Assembly: GCF_027943255.1 (NCBI RefSeq)
Contig: NC_072897.1
Coordinates: 62,582,406-62,646,405 of the forward strand
Direction: 5' to 3'
Source of the DNA: Anastrepha obliqua
Lineage: Eukaryota > Arthropoda > Insecta > Diptera > Tephritidae
Length of the DNA stretch: 64,000 nt
In this document: positions 54,053-64,000 of the stretch, in pieces
Numbering within the stretch: position 1 is the first letter of the stretch
Layout: the number at the start of each line of letters is the position of its first letter
Translations under genes and position numbers: made by a program
The notes under the pieces: model-generated
The model's input: the letters and a program-made list of their open reading frames with translations, nothing else
What the model was told of the DNA's origin: nothing
Database searches by the model: none

Positions 54053-55276
54053 GCGGTACCTATCGATCATACCATAATTTTTTTTTTTTCAATTACATTA
54101 AAAAAAAAACAAACGATTTTAAAAAAATAATATTTATAAAAAAAAGTTTGCACCGGGAATTGTGGCGAGGAAAAATAGGCGGTGCGTTTATTTCTTCGAC
54201 TGCTTATTTTTTGACCATTTTGTTACTTTTGAAATGATAAGCGGATACATAAAATTTATTAAAAATTTTTTACGATTACATTAAAAAAAAAAAATTAAAA
54301 ACGAAAACAAAAAAAAATTTACACCGAGAATTGATGGCGAGTCACGTGGGGAGGATAAATACATTAAACTAATTAAATTTTTAGTATTTTCGTATTTTTT
54401 TGAAATAATAAGCGAATACGTAAAATTTATTACATATTTTTTTTTAATTACATAAAAACAAACGAATTTAAAAAAAAAAAAATTAATAAAAAAAGGTTTG
54501 CACTGGGAATTGAAATCGAGTCTAACATGTGGCGAGGAAAAATAGGCGGTGCGTTTATTTCTTCGACTGCTTATTTTTTTACCATTTTGTTACTTTTGAA
54601 ATGATAAGCGGATACATAAAATTTATTAAAAATTTGTTTACGATTACATTAAAAAAAAAATTTAAAAACGAAAAAAAAAAATTGGCGCCGAGAATTGATG
54701 CCGAGTCACATGGGGAGGATAAATACGCAGTGCGTTTATTTCTGCGCCTGCGTTGTGAACCAAGGTTTTGTGGATGCGCGCGACGCGAATTAATTTTAAT
54801 AAAGTTCTGAAAGTACCTAATTCATGAAGTTTTTCATTACATATGTACATTCATAAATGAACGTATACTCTATATGTACATAAATGATGGTACATGACAA
54901 TATACATACATAATATGTATGTACATGTCAATAGGAGGTATTTGCATTAAGAAAAAAAAAACGGTTTAAGATAAATCAACACTTAATTTATATTGTATGT
55001 CAATTTATAGTTTATGTATTCGACAGCATTTACATACATATGTAGGTATGTACATTTGTATATGAAAAACAATAATGCACAAGCGCAAGAACATCATCTT
55101 CCTTTCATACATATGTATATATGCATGTATGCCCAAATAACCTTGACTTATGTATGTACACAAGTCACAACACATCACATTCTTACAAGACAAATACACT
55201 TACGCACTAGCGAGTTTCTTCCTAACAAGTGCAAAAACAATTCTGCTCTATGTATGTATTATGTCCTAGCATATAT

Positions 55277-57203
55277 CTTCTTCTTCTTAATTGGCGCGAT
55301 AACCGCTTACGCGATTTTGGCCGAGATTAACAAAGCGCGCCAGTCGTTTCTTTCTCGTGCTAACCGGCGCCAATTGGACACACCAAGTGAAGCCAAGTCC
55401 TTCTCCACCTGATCTTTCCAACGCAGAGGAGGCCTTCCTCTTCCTCTGCTACCACCAGCTGGTACCGCATCAAATACTTTCAAAGCCGGAGCGTTTGTAT
55501 CCATTCGGACGACATGACCCAGCCAACGAAGCCGCTGGATCTTTATTCGCTGCGCTATGTCTATGTCGTCGTAAAGCTCATACAGCTCATCGTTCCATCG
55601 TCTGCGATATTCGCCGTTGCCAACGTGCAAAGGTCCAAAAATCTTACGCAGAATCTTTCTCTCGAACACTCCAAGCGTCGCTTCATCGGATGTTGTCATC
55701 GTCCAAGCTTCTGCGCCATACGTTAGGACGGGCATGATGAGAGTCTTGTAGAGTGTTAGTTTTGTTCGTCGAGAGAGGACTTTACTGCTCAATTGCCTAC
55801 TTAGTCCAAAGTAGCACTTGTTGGCAAGAGAGATTCTACGTTGGATTTCAAGGCTGACATTGTTATCGGTGTTAATGCTGGTTCCTAAATACACGAAGTC
55901 TTTTACAACCTCAAAATTATAACTGTCAACAGTGACGTGGGTGCCGATACGCGAGTGCGCCGACTGTTTGTTTGAAGACAGGAGGTACTTCGTTTTGTCC
56001 TCGTTCACCACCAAACCCATTCGCTTTGCCTCTTTATCCAGTTTGGAGAAGGCAGAACTAACAGCGCGGTTGTTAAGGCCGATGATGTCAATATCATCGG
56101 CATACGCCAGCAATTGTACGCTCTTATAAAAAATTGTGCCTGAGCGATTAAGTTCTGCGGCTCGTACGATGCTCTCCAACATCAGGTTAAAGAAGTCACA
56201 CGACAGCGAGTCACCCTGTCTGAAACCTCGTTTGGTATCAAACGGCTCGGAGAGGTCCTTCCCAATTCTGACGGCGCTACTGGTGTTGAGCAACGTCATC
56301 TTACATAGCCGTATTAGTTTTGTGGGGATACCAAATTCAGACATAGCGGCATACAGGTAACTCCTTTCCGTACTGTCGAATGCAGCTTTGAAGTCGACGA
56401 AAAGATGGTGTGTGTCGATTCTCCTTTCATGGGTCTTTTCCAAGATTTGGCGTATTGTGAATATTTGGTCGATGGTAGACTTTCCAGGTCTGAAGCCACA
56501 CTGATAAGGTCCAATCAGTTGGTTGACGGTGGGCTTCAGCCTTTCACACAATACGCTCGCTAGAACCTTATAGGCGATATTTAGAAGACTAATCCCGCGG
56601 TAATTGGCACAAATTGCAGGATCGCCCTTCTTATGGATTGGGCAGAGCACACTTAAATTCCAATCGGCAGGCATGCTTTCATCCGACCATATTCTGCATA
56701 GGAGCTGATGCATGCACCTTACCAGCTCCTCGCCGCCATGTTTGAATAGCTCAGCCGGCAGTCCGTCGGCGCCTGCGGCTTTGTTGTTCTTTAGCCGTGA
56801 TATTGCTATTCTCACCTCGTCATGGTCGGGTAACGGAACGACAATTCCGTCGTCAACGATTGGGGTATCGGGATCTTCACATTCTCTATAACATGCGCAG
56901 CTGTCACCGTTTAACAGGTTCGAGAAGTGTTCCCTCCATAATTTAAGATTGCTCTGTACGTCAGTCACCAGATCGCCGTCTTTGTTCTTACAGGACAACG
57001 CCCCGGTCTTATAACCTTCTGTAAGCCGCCGAACTTTCTGGTAAAATTTTCGGGCGTTGTTCCTATTGGCCAGCATCTCAAGCTCCTCGCACTCACGTAT
57101 TTCGGCCTCTCGTTTCTTCTGTCGGATAATACGTCTCTCTTCCTTTTTCAGCTCTCTGTAGCGATCCCACATGGCTCGCGTTGCGCCCGATCGCAGCGTG
57201 GCT
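55277..57203 (-). mobile_element. RTE-clade LINE inserted in the right arm
   Basis: The insertion is flanked by an 11 bp duplication CTAGCATATAT (55266-55276 and 57204-57214). The left arm has the matching empty site near 51519. It is 5'-truncated inside the linker upstream of RT and ends on the minus strand in a short AAG-type repeat, in line with RTE tails. It is the least damaged of the five RTE fragments here. Confidence 0.95.
55307..57203 (-). CDS. RTE reverse transcriptase ORF, open, 5'-truncated
   Basis: The open frame runs from the truncation point at ~57203; the first ATG (57172) gives 621 aa. It encodes a basic linker (MWDRYRELKKEERRIIRQKK), RT with NNKAAGADGLPAELFKHGGE, SVLCPIHKKGDPAICANYRG, CGFRPGKSTIDQIFTIRQI, LFVDFKAAFDS, FRQGDSLSCDFFNLMLES and LAYADDIDIIGL (~358), then SLANKCYFGLSRQ, TYGAEAWTM, RRLRWLGHVVRMDTNAPALK and GRGRPPLRWKDQVEKDLASL near the end. 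The apurinic-type endonuclease, seen in the relic at 26.2 kb, is cut off, so the copy is probably not autonomous. No stop or frameshift is present. Confidence 0.95.
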
Positions 57204-57944
57204 CTAGCATATATACATACATATATACCTACTTGCCTTCTAAACTTCCTACAAAATAATTGTATTCATATGTTACTACATCCATGCACGTTCATACATT
57301 CAAGCATACATATGCATATGCGCGAGCACAGCGCTCCCTTCTTGATTCCGTGTACTTTTGTCTTTCAGCAGTCGATATTCAAAATATTGTACTTACAAAA
57401 ACACAATACTTTGATAGACGCAAAAGCAACAGCAAGCACAACGCGATGGCCGCTTTGCCACCACACATTCTAAAATGTTCTAGAACACAACAAAAACACA
57501 TACCTCACATGCGCATGTCGCCCAAAGCTAAAATCTAAGCCTAGCGGCTACAAAAACAAAATACATTCGTAGACGCAGTCGCAGCGGCCATGATTCTATC
57601 AGCGACGGCGCTGAACAATTTGGAACAAAACAAAAAGTTCATTCATAAGTTAGAGCTCATATTTCAATTTCATTCATAAAACGAGCCGCCCATATGCCAA
57701 TTTTCGCGACCATTCGAAAATAGTCAAAATTGGAATATTTCGCGTGGAATTATTTGCCAATATTTGATAAATCTTAAATTTTTGTCATGTCGAGTGGCCG
57801 CGGCTCCGTATGTATGTATGCACCCTTATATGTATGTAAATATGTCTTCTAACTGTGCGACAGTCGCGAGTTAATGCGACTTCCAGCGAATCACACATTG
57901 CTGTCCGCAAAGCCGCATATATGTACCTTATGATCAGAAAGTAC

Positions 57945-58330
57945 CGGTAATGTTTATATTAAAGGAAAATTTATATTATCTCCTTCAAAATATGACCCGT
58001 CTGAAGGAACACACATGTGCCAACGCTTAACCCAGTCCTCCAAACACTCCCGGCAGGCCGATTTGTATTCTCTTTGATCAGTGCGATGGCGCGTTATCAC
58101 CATGCAAAATCTGAGAACGGTTTGCAACACACAGCATCTCTCTAAGGTTTCAAAACGGATAAATAATATTCTCTATTGACTGTCTGGCCCGATGGAAGGT
58201 ACTCATAGTGGACTATGCCTTGGCAATCGAAGGAAACAGTCAACATCACCTTCCCGGTTCTTTTTGCTCATAGGGTATACATATCCCATGTGTCAAGTGT
58301 GCGCAGAAGCTTGTGTTCTGGGTTTGTTAG
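57945..58330 (-). pseudogene. mirrored mariner fragment in the right arm
   Basis: Inverted copy of 50380-50800. One base difference I noticed is a TACTCATAGTGG at ~58200 against TACTCATGGTGG expected from the left arm, changing a HHEYLP-coding codon. The shared deletion proves the fragment was in the arm before the palindrome formed or was homogenised. Confidence 0.8.
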
Positions 58331-59523
58331 AATGGTGGTAGTTTGTACATATATTTAAACACATATGTGAGTATGCGCGGTGGGCTTCCTGGATGGATAT
58401 TAGAATATTTTCTCATCAATATGTGTATGTAAGTAGTTCAGATTTGACTGAAGAAATTAAATATAGGAATGCATATTCATATGATTGACTTTATGGCTGT
58501 TTTACATATAAATTAATTCAAATGAAGCATTAATAATGTTATATAGAAAATAAATTTCTAAATAACTGGTATTAGAAAAACCTGAATACACTATTTTAAA
58601 TCAATTTCAATTAAACCAAATATAAAAAATGAAATAAAAATATCGAATAAAAAACTGTGCACAGGATTTGAACCTGAGTCAAATATGAGACGATGTACCG
58701 AATACGCAACACGTCTTTCACGATTGCGCTAATCTAGAATCATTAATGATCTTTTCTAAATCACTCATTTATTCGATTCGCAGTTTTATATGTACATATT
58801 CTGCGTTAGTTGAAAGTTTGTATGCGTAATTATATGCATATGCATCTGTGTATGCGCGTTTGGCTTTCTGGACGGATATTAGAATGATATTTTCTCATCA
58901 ATATAATTTGGATTTGATGAAATAGATTATAGACATATGTACATATTTTCTGTTTTGATTGATTTATATAAAAATCAGGTCATATCCAGTATGAACTATT
59001 TTATACCGAAAAGAAATTTCCATTTATAAAATACAAAAAACAGTATTTTAAAGAAATTTTAATTAAAATAAACTCAAAAATTTTACCAAACTTTCCTGGT
59101 TTGAATTGTAAAAAAAAAAATGTGCAAGAAAAAAATATGACTTCAGGACTTGAACCTGAATTAAATACGTGCAAAAACACAAAACGAATAACTCCGCCGA
59201 CTTTAGCTTCTGCACCACAAACTAACTACCGCGCGGCCTTCTTAATCGCAAATTTATTCGCTTCGATTTCCTTAGTAGTGTGCCGAAAAATCTTATGAAC
59301 GTCCTCAGTAGTATGGTAAACGCAGAAAATATCTGAATTCTTGGCCTAGCGTGGTAAGTAAATATAGAAACCCTCCACTCGCGTCACTCGCGTGGTAAAT
59401 ATCTGCAATTCCGACCTCTTCAGGAAAGTTGAATTTGAAATGACCTTATTATGAATCTATAAATTAGAACTCGAAAAAAGCTCTTTTAACATTTGCTCCT
59501 TCTCATTGCATTAACATTCTCTG

Positions 59524-59980
59524 CTATTATATATTGTCAATGAATATATTGTCGCTTGCAACAATATGTTAAGTGGTAGGATGTTTTTTAGCTTATGTAG
59601 AAGTCCTTTATGCTATACTCTGTCAAATCCTTTCGAGATGTCCAAATATAAGACAATGTTGTTATTCTCTTTGCTTGTTCTTGTCCATGTATTGGATTGT
59701 ATTGTATTGGAGGCTTGTGTATGATTCCTTGCGTAAGTTTCTAGTCGCTTTTCATAGGGAGTAGTTAGTAGCTGTACTTGTTCCAAGGTTCCTAAGGTTT
59801 AGTTTTATCGTCTGGGTGTGTGGAGAGTTGCCATTCCTTCCGAAGTTTGCATTTTGTCTTATTTCGTCTAAAATAAAAGCAGGGATTGTCTTTGTTATTG
59901 AAGTGTCTAGCATTGGTGTAGATTGTGTTACAAAGGGACTCTAGTTTGCATGTTTTCTTTTATGACATCGCGAATTAAAG
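59524..59980 (-). pseudogene. Jockey-clade LINE fragment
   Basis: Reading the minus strand, 59760-59560 contains NNIVLYLDISKGFDRV followed by HKGLLHKLKNILPLNILLQA, RT motif A of a Jockey-type enzyme (LDISKAFDRVWH). The upstream part (59960-59800) contains a linker with NKDNPCFYFRRNKTKCKLRK and EWQLSTH. The stretch between linker and motif A is short, so an internal deletion is likely. Confidence 0.7.
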
Positions 59981-59981
59981 C

Positions 59982-60510
59982 GTTTTCCAATAACAGGTGT
60001 TGGGTGTTAAGCAGGAGAGATGATTAGCGATATTTTATGGCCGGAATTGGATGGTATTGATCTGGACAACGTTTATTTTCACCAAGACAGCGCTACGTGC
60101 CACACAAGCAACGAAACCATTGATCTTTGACGGAAAAAGTTTCCGGACCGTGTTATCTCTCGAAGAGGTGATCACAATTGGCCACCGAGATCTTGTGATT
60201 TAACACCTTGTGGCTTTTTTCTTTGCGGCCACGAGAAAGAGAAGGTCTACGCCAACAGCCCAGGGTCGATTCAAGACCTCAAAGATGGAATTCGTGAGGC
60301 TATCGAGGACATAGGGATTTCGGTTAAGGAAAATTTCATGAAAAGGATATTGTCCTGTAAGCGTGGTCGTGGTAGTCATTTGCCTGGTGTTATTTTCCAC
60401 TTTTAACGGCATACATTTCTCTTTATAATGAAATAAATATCCGATCATTTACTATATTAAAATATAGCATTTTTCTTTGAATATCAAAATAACACCTCTT
60501 ATTGGAAAAC
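59982..60510 (+). mobile_element. mariner-type deletion derivative, single copy of the tandem-array family
   Basis: GTTTTCCAATAACAGGTGTT at 59982 and the complementary GTTTTCCAATAAGAGGTGTT reading inward from 60510 are matching termini (19 of 20). The 529 bp body corresponds to one unit of the array at 34791-36380 in inverse orientation. The sequence next to the left end, GGTGTTAAGCAGGAGAGATG-like, is also found at ~36350. Confidence 0.8.
60030..60405 (+). pseudogene. mariner-type transposase C-terminal third
   Basis: The plus strand reads WPELDGIDLDNVYFHQDSAT (QQDGAT second-aspartate block changed to HQDSAT), CHTSNETIDL, a stop, KKFPDRVISRRGDHNWPPRS, CDLTPCGFFLCGHEKEKVYA (third D lost: DFF to GFF), NSPGSIQDLKDGIREAIEDI and ENFMKRILSCKRGRG. 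It is non-functional through missing N-terminus, a stop and the lost catalytic residue. Confidence 0.8.
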
Positions 60511-60868
60511 ATATATTATTAGCGATGTGCTGATATTTTCAAAATCCTGTCCTGGAGTGTTATTGTCATTGGTGTGTGGTCTGATGTTAAGTCAAGTCAC
60601 GATTTTATCCCATGGGTTAGGTTTTTCGTAATACTTCAGTCAGGAAGTATTTTAGTGTCAGCTGGCCAATACATCTGTTCCTCTGTGCTTAGTATGCAGT
60701 TGTTATGTCGTGAATGGCTTCATATAGGTATATGGCGGTTATCCTATGCATCCCCACGTTATGTGCTTAGCATTGCAGTCTCCTTCGTTTAGGTACCGGC
60801 TTGCAATTATTTTGTGATAATCGAAATATTGCTGTTTTTTATTATTATACTTGCGTCGACAAATAAAC
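60511..60868. other. no feature seen
   Basis: No recognisable coding or repeat content; possibly further Jockey sequence too decayed to name. Confidence 0.3.
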
Positions 60869-60869
60869 T

Positions 60870-61760
60870 ACTTCTTCTTTATTGGAGCGATAACCGTTTA
60901 AAAGTCGGCTTCTTATTTAACAGCCGTTTCTTTATTGCTAACCGGTGCCAGTTGGAAACACCAAGTGAAACCACGTCCTTCTCCACCTGGTATTTCCAAC
61001 GCACAAAAGACCTCCCTCTTCCTTTGCTACCACCAGCTAGTACTGCATCAAATACTTTCAGAGCCGAAGCGTTTGTATCCATTCGAATGACAAGAACCAA
61101 CCAGCATAGCCGCTGGATTTTTATTCGGTGCGCTAGTCTATGTCGTCGTAAAGCTCATACAGCTCATCGTACCATCGCCTGCGATAGTCGCCGCAGAATC
61201 TTTCTCTCAAACACTCCAAGGATCGTCTCATTGGATGTTGTCATCGTCCAAGCTTCTGCCCCATACGATAGGACCGGCATGATGAGAGCCTTATAGAGGG
61301 TTAATTTTGTACATCGAGAGAGAACTTAACTGCTCAGTTGCCTACTTAGTCCAAAGTAGCACTTGTTGGCAAGAGAGATTCTTCGTTGGATTTCAAGGCT
61401 GACATTATTATCGTTGTTAATGCTGGTTTCTAGATAAGTCTCTTACAACATCGAATTCATAACTGTCAACATTGGCGTGGGTGCCGACACGCGAGTACGC
61501 AGACTGTTTGTTTGATGACAGGAGGTACTTCGTTTTGTCCTCGTTCACCACCAGACCTATTGGCCTTGCTTCTGTATTCAATGTTCCAAATGCAGAATCG
61601 ACAGTGCGTTTGATAAGGCCAAAGACCCGCACGATCTTTTCCAATATTAGGTTAAGGATAGACAGTCACCCTGCCTGCAACCTCGTTTGGTGTATAACTA
61701 CTTGGAGAACTCTCATTCCCCAAAGGAACGGGAGTCCGGTCAAGGAGAGGTCGAATTTGA
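60870..61760 (-). pseudogene. RTE 3' half, decayed
   Basis: The minus strand shows the RTE C-terminal half: a RGFRQGDCLS-like block (~61690), KTKYLLSSNKQSAYSRVGTH near 61520, a SKCYFGLSRQLSS-like region, then VIRMDTNASALKVFDAVLAG (61090) and GRGRSFVRWKYQVEKDVVSL. The terminus at ~60871 (CTTCTTCTTTATTGGAGCGA) matches the ends at 55277 and 43405. Frameshifts and small deletions are frequent, including loss of the YADD segment near 61625. Confidence 0.8.
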
Positions 61761-61769
61761 CAGGCTGAC

Positions 61770-62340
61770 TCAACACATTCAGTTAAGGCAGGTTTGAGTT
61801 TCTTCAAAGCCCTGTTCTTTCCGAAGTCTTAGTAGCGTTACATCAAGGTCCCGCAATGACTCCTCGTGAGTTTCTGGAGGTCAATGGCATTAGTGCCTCC
61901 TCGCCACATTGAAACTCAATATACCTGTGGTCTGACTCTGGCAAGGACTCTCCTGTTCTTGATTGACCAACCAAGTTTTGAATTTGATAGAGTGAGATCA
62001 ATCACCACCTGCCTTCTAGCAGTTACAAACGAAGGCTGTGTTTCCTTGTTGTGTATGTTTTCGCAAGAAGAAGCGATAAGCTCGAACAGCTGAGAGCCTC
62101 GTCCATTGCATTTGCTGCTGCCCTAGATTGTATGCTGGGCATTATCATCGCAACAGAGAACAACGCCCATTTCGCGCCGCTCACATAAGCTCACGAGACT
62201 GTTGGCCATCCCAGGTGGTGGCGCTTCCAGGGCATCGTAACGAAAATAAGTAAATACAATCACAAACCTCAGCCATCCACTTCTACCTTTATAACACACC
62301 TCAGCAGCTACCAGGTCTTGGCAACAGAAATGATCAAGAC
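61770..62340 (-). pseudogene. R1/LOA-like endonuclease fragment
   Basis: The minus strand reads WLRFVIVFTYFRYDALEAPP, MGVVLCCDDNAQHTI then GSSKCNGRGSQLFELIASS (the D-x-N-A-H-H motif region), ETQPSFVTARRQVVIDLTLS and an SDHRYIEFQC-like end near 61925 in a shifted frame. It corresponds to the endonuclease of the LOA-like LINE at 24.9-31.4 kb and of R1-type elements; the RT is not present. Confidence 0.7.
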
Positions 62341-62552
62341 CCGTTACAGTGAGATCGGATGAAACTATAATACCGTGGCCCTTTTCAACGCGCTAAAGCC
62401 ACAGAGGCGGCCCTAAAGACCCAGAGCTCTTGCTCTGTTGTTATGTGGGACTACTTAGTTCACTATGATATTTGGTATCTACAAAGAGGTGCAATGTTCC
62501 TTACAAGTATCGAAAATTATGCCACAGCTCATCCATTAACTCTTTCCGTCTC

Positions 62553-62575
62553 GGTGGTTAGCGTTGCTAACCACC
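62553..62575. repeat. perfect hairpin, 10 bp stem
   Basis: GGTGGTTAGC, loop GTT, GCTAACCACC. The same stem core (GGTGGTTA...TAACCACC) recurs at 62891-62913 with a 7 nt loop. Confidence 0.8.
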
Positions 62576-63008
62576 TATTTTTTATTTTTTTTACGACGGT
62601 TGGGGACATTTATGTTTTTAATTTTGCTCGAATATTGATTATTGCTTCCTTTTAAGTGAAGAGGACGCTAATAGCTAGAAATTCACCCACCACGTGTTGA
62701 GAAAATTTAAAGTAAAAATCGGTGGCCGCGCATTTTTGTGAAAGCTAGAAGTAAAAATTCATAATAAATTCAATAACGCAATTTATGGTTTGATTTTTGT
62801 GCAAATTTAGTTCTTGTGGTGTGTTTGATACACAGTGGTTGCTTTCTCGCTTAAATTTCGATTATTTTACGAATATTTCTTATAATCAGTGGTGGTTAGC
62901 AACAGTAACCACCGTGACGTAAGTGTACCTAGAATTTGCTTTTTTATACGGTCACTATGAGTGGGACTTTCTTTGGTATTTACAATATTTTAGGCAATTA
63001 TTTCAATA

Positions 63009-64000
63009 ATGCAACTATCATTGACGCAAAGGGAAATTGAAGAATGTTTGTGTGAAGATTTACCTTCAGGACTTGATTGTGAAGCCAGTTCCGATGAGGA
63101 TGAAAATTTAGACTCGCCTGAGTGGCCAGTGTCAAAATCGATATTGGATGTGTGTGGGGCAGATGTACAGATGATATCATACCATTATCAAACTTTGTAA
63201 GTCAGAATAATAATGTTAGCTCTACGATCTTGCAGCCTCCTAAATGGAAAGGACCTTCTCTATGGATATACCTGGCGAGTTTGTTGAGAGTGTGGGCTTA
63301 GCTGATCATATAATGGAAGATGTAACACCATTCCGATTGTTTCGCATGTTTTGAACAGAGGACTTGGTTGAGGTCATAAGCTTTCAAACTAACCTATACG
63401 CAAACCTTTTCTCCTACCAGTTCTTCTGAAATACAAACTTTCTTGGCCATAAATATGGTGATAGGTATAAAAAGCTACCGACAAAGATTACTGGTCTTCT
63501 GCTCCTGATTTACGTGACTCCTACATTTCCTCTTGTATGCCCCTAAATCGCTTCAGCTGGCTTCTTGGATGCTTGCATCTGAATGACAATAATCTCATGC
63601 CTGCTAGAAAGCATCTAGACTATGATAAGTTATATAAAGTCCGTCCTATGCTTGAAATTCTTCGCCGCAACTTCAGAAATAATTATAAACCATCCGCTGT
63701 AAAGAAATACAATAGCAATATGAACTTCGTTGATAAATTCGATCAATTAAAAGCGTGTTACTCCATCGACGGAAAATCCCAAAAGCGGTGGCACCGAATT
63801 TTTTTTCATTTCTTGGATTGCTGCGTTATCAATAGCTATATAGCTAACAAAGAGCTTCAGATTAACAGACCTCATTTGGATGAGATGACATTGAAGGACT
63901 TTCGCCGCTCAATTTATCAGGGGCTGTTAGCAGCTTGCTACGAAAACAAGCGAGCTCGAGGAAATTCCGCGATCAGCAATGGTTCAAGCCCAAGATCTTC
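63009..64000 (+). pseudogene. piggyBac-type transposase, frameshifted and internally deleted
   Basis: The start QLSLTQREIEECLCEDLPSG, then an acidic stretch (SSDEDENLDSPEW), is the usual piggyBac N-terminus. A frame change at ~63197 leads to TILQPPKWKGPSL. Around 63360-63640 broken frames give DLVEVISFQTNLYANLFS-like, INMVIGIKSYRQR, RFSWLLGCLHLNDNNLMPAR and YDKLYKVRPMLEILRRNFRN. The reading then jumps to KPSAVKKYNSNMNFVDKFDQ, LKACYSIDGKSQKRWHRIFF and DCCVINSYI, the region of the last catalytic aspartate (N-M-x-x-V-D). The central catalytic block is deleted, and the C-terminal Cys-rich domain is beyond the window. Confidence 0.85.

Larger units (their letters stand above)
49192..59523. mobile_element. 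giant foldback (long-TIR) element, ~10.3 kb
   Basis: The left end starts CAGAGAATGTTAATGCAATG at 49192 and the right end at 59523 is its exact complement. The 7 bp CTATTAT flanks both ends (49185-49191 and 59524-59530). The arms, 49192 to ~52725 and ~54076 to 59523, are inverted copies of ~3.5 kb (after removing an RTE LINE from the right arm) and differ only rarely where I compared them. The centre holds a tandem duplication ending in further copies of the terminal sequence. No transposase is encoded. CAGAG ends recall hAT elements, whereas 7 bp duplications and long TIRs recall Galileo-like P-superfamily foldbacks, so the superfamily is open. Confidence 0.9.
54076..59523 (-). repeat. right arm of giant foldback (with nested RTE)
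   Basis: Inverted partner of 49192-52725. Removing the 1,927 bp RTE and one 11 bp duplication restores the arm to ~3.51 kb, against ~3.53 kb on the left. Confidence 0.9.
62540..64000 (+). mobile_element. piggyBac-type element, left part, continuing past the window
   Basis: A TTAA at 62536-62539 precedes CTCTTTCCGTCTC, a possible piggyBac end (TTAA is the obligate target). Two hairpins with the same stem sequence follow, at 62553-62575 and 62891-62913, as subterminal inverted repeats. The transposase frame starts at 63009. The right end lies outside the window, so the boundary is tentative. Confidence 0.5.

Noticed and set aside
63197..63235. Short intron in the piggyBac transposase (GTAAGT...TTGCAG)
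   Set aside because: It would be under 40 nt, and the sequence between codes for a plausible QNNN...PPKWKG continuation in another frame, so a frameshift is more likely.

Overview
This window reads as transposon-dense chromatin from a higher fly (Brachycera; a tephritid fruit fly is my best guess). The reasons are an AT-rich background, runs of CATACATA/TATGTA, very short introns (58-91 nt), and the mix of RTE, R1/LOA, Jockey and CR1-like LINEs, Tc1/mariner, Harbinger, Transib and piggyBac transposons, Ty3/gypsy elements and a tRNA-derived SINE. The species is an inference. I found no convincing host gene; every recognisable coding segment belongs to a mobile element.

Layout. 1-3.3 kb: an LTR relic and a 2.1 kb inverted-repeat element carrying a broken insect transposase-like ORF. 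3.3-7.6 kb: a foldback-type element whose arms consist of four ~140 bp subrepeats; an R1-clade LINE sits in a (CA)n tract in its loop. 7.6-13.1 kb: relics of gypsy gag-pol, a LINE endonuclease and two Tc1 elements, plus a 721 bp palindrome. 13.1-20.0 kb: a three-level nest, a Transib (5 bp duplication CATCG) inside a Harbinger (3 bp duplication CAG) inside a mariner. 20-25 kb: fragments of RTE and CR1-like LINEs and a mariner deletion derivative. 24.9-31.4 kb: a LOA-like LINE (endonuclease, RT, RNase H) split by an RTE LINE. 32-37 kb: SINEs, a second copy of the same mariner, and a triple tandem array of a mariner-type 3' end. 37.3-38.1 kb: a Tc1 deletion derivative with TIRs and TA duplication. 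38.4-49.2 kb: minus-strand Jockey and gypsy relics, invaded by RTE pieces and by one young full-length Ty3/gypsy (44032-48483) with identical-looking LTRs and a single 1340-aa Gag-Pol ORF.

49.2-59.5 kb holds the most striking object: a ~10.3 kb foldback element with ~3.5 kb near-identical inverted arms, a perfect 7 bp flanking duplication (CTATTAT), a ~1.07 kb tandem duplication at its centre, mirrored copies of a captured mariner fragment, and repeated tRNA-like T-arm/oligo-T modules. Its right arm was later hit by an RTE LINE that retains a 621-aa RT ORF. 59.5-64 kb: Jockey, mariner, RTE and R1/LOA relics, then a piggyBac transposase running off the window.

Probably competent or nearly so at the sequence level: the gypsy Gag-Pol, the Harbinger Myb-like gene, the RTE RT ORF (but 5'-truncated), and the Transib transposase (one in-frame TAG). 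Everything else is visibly broken. The nesting gives a relative chronology: old Jockey/LOA/gypsy relics, then mariner, Harbinger, Transib and the giant foldback, then RTE and the young gypsy.
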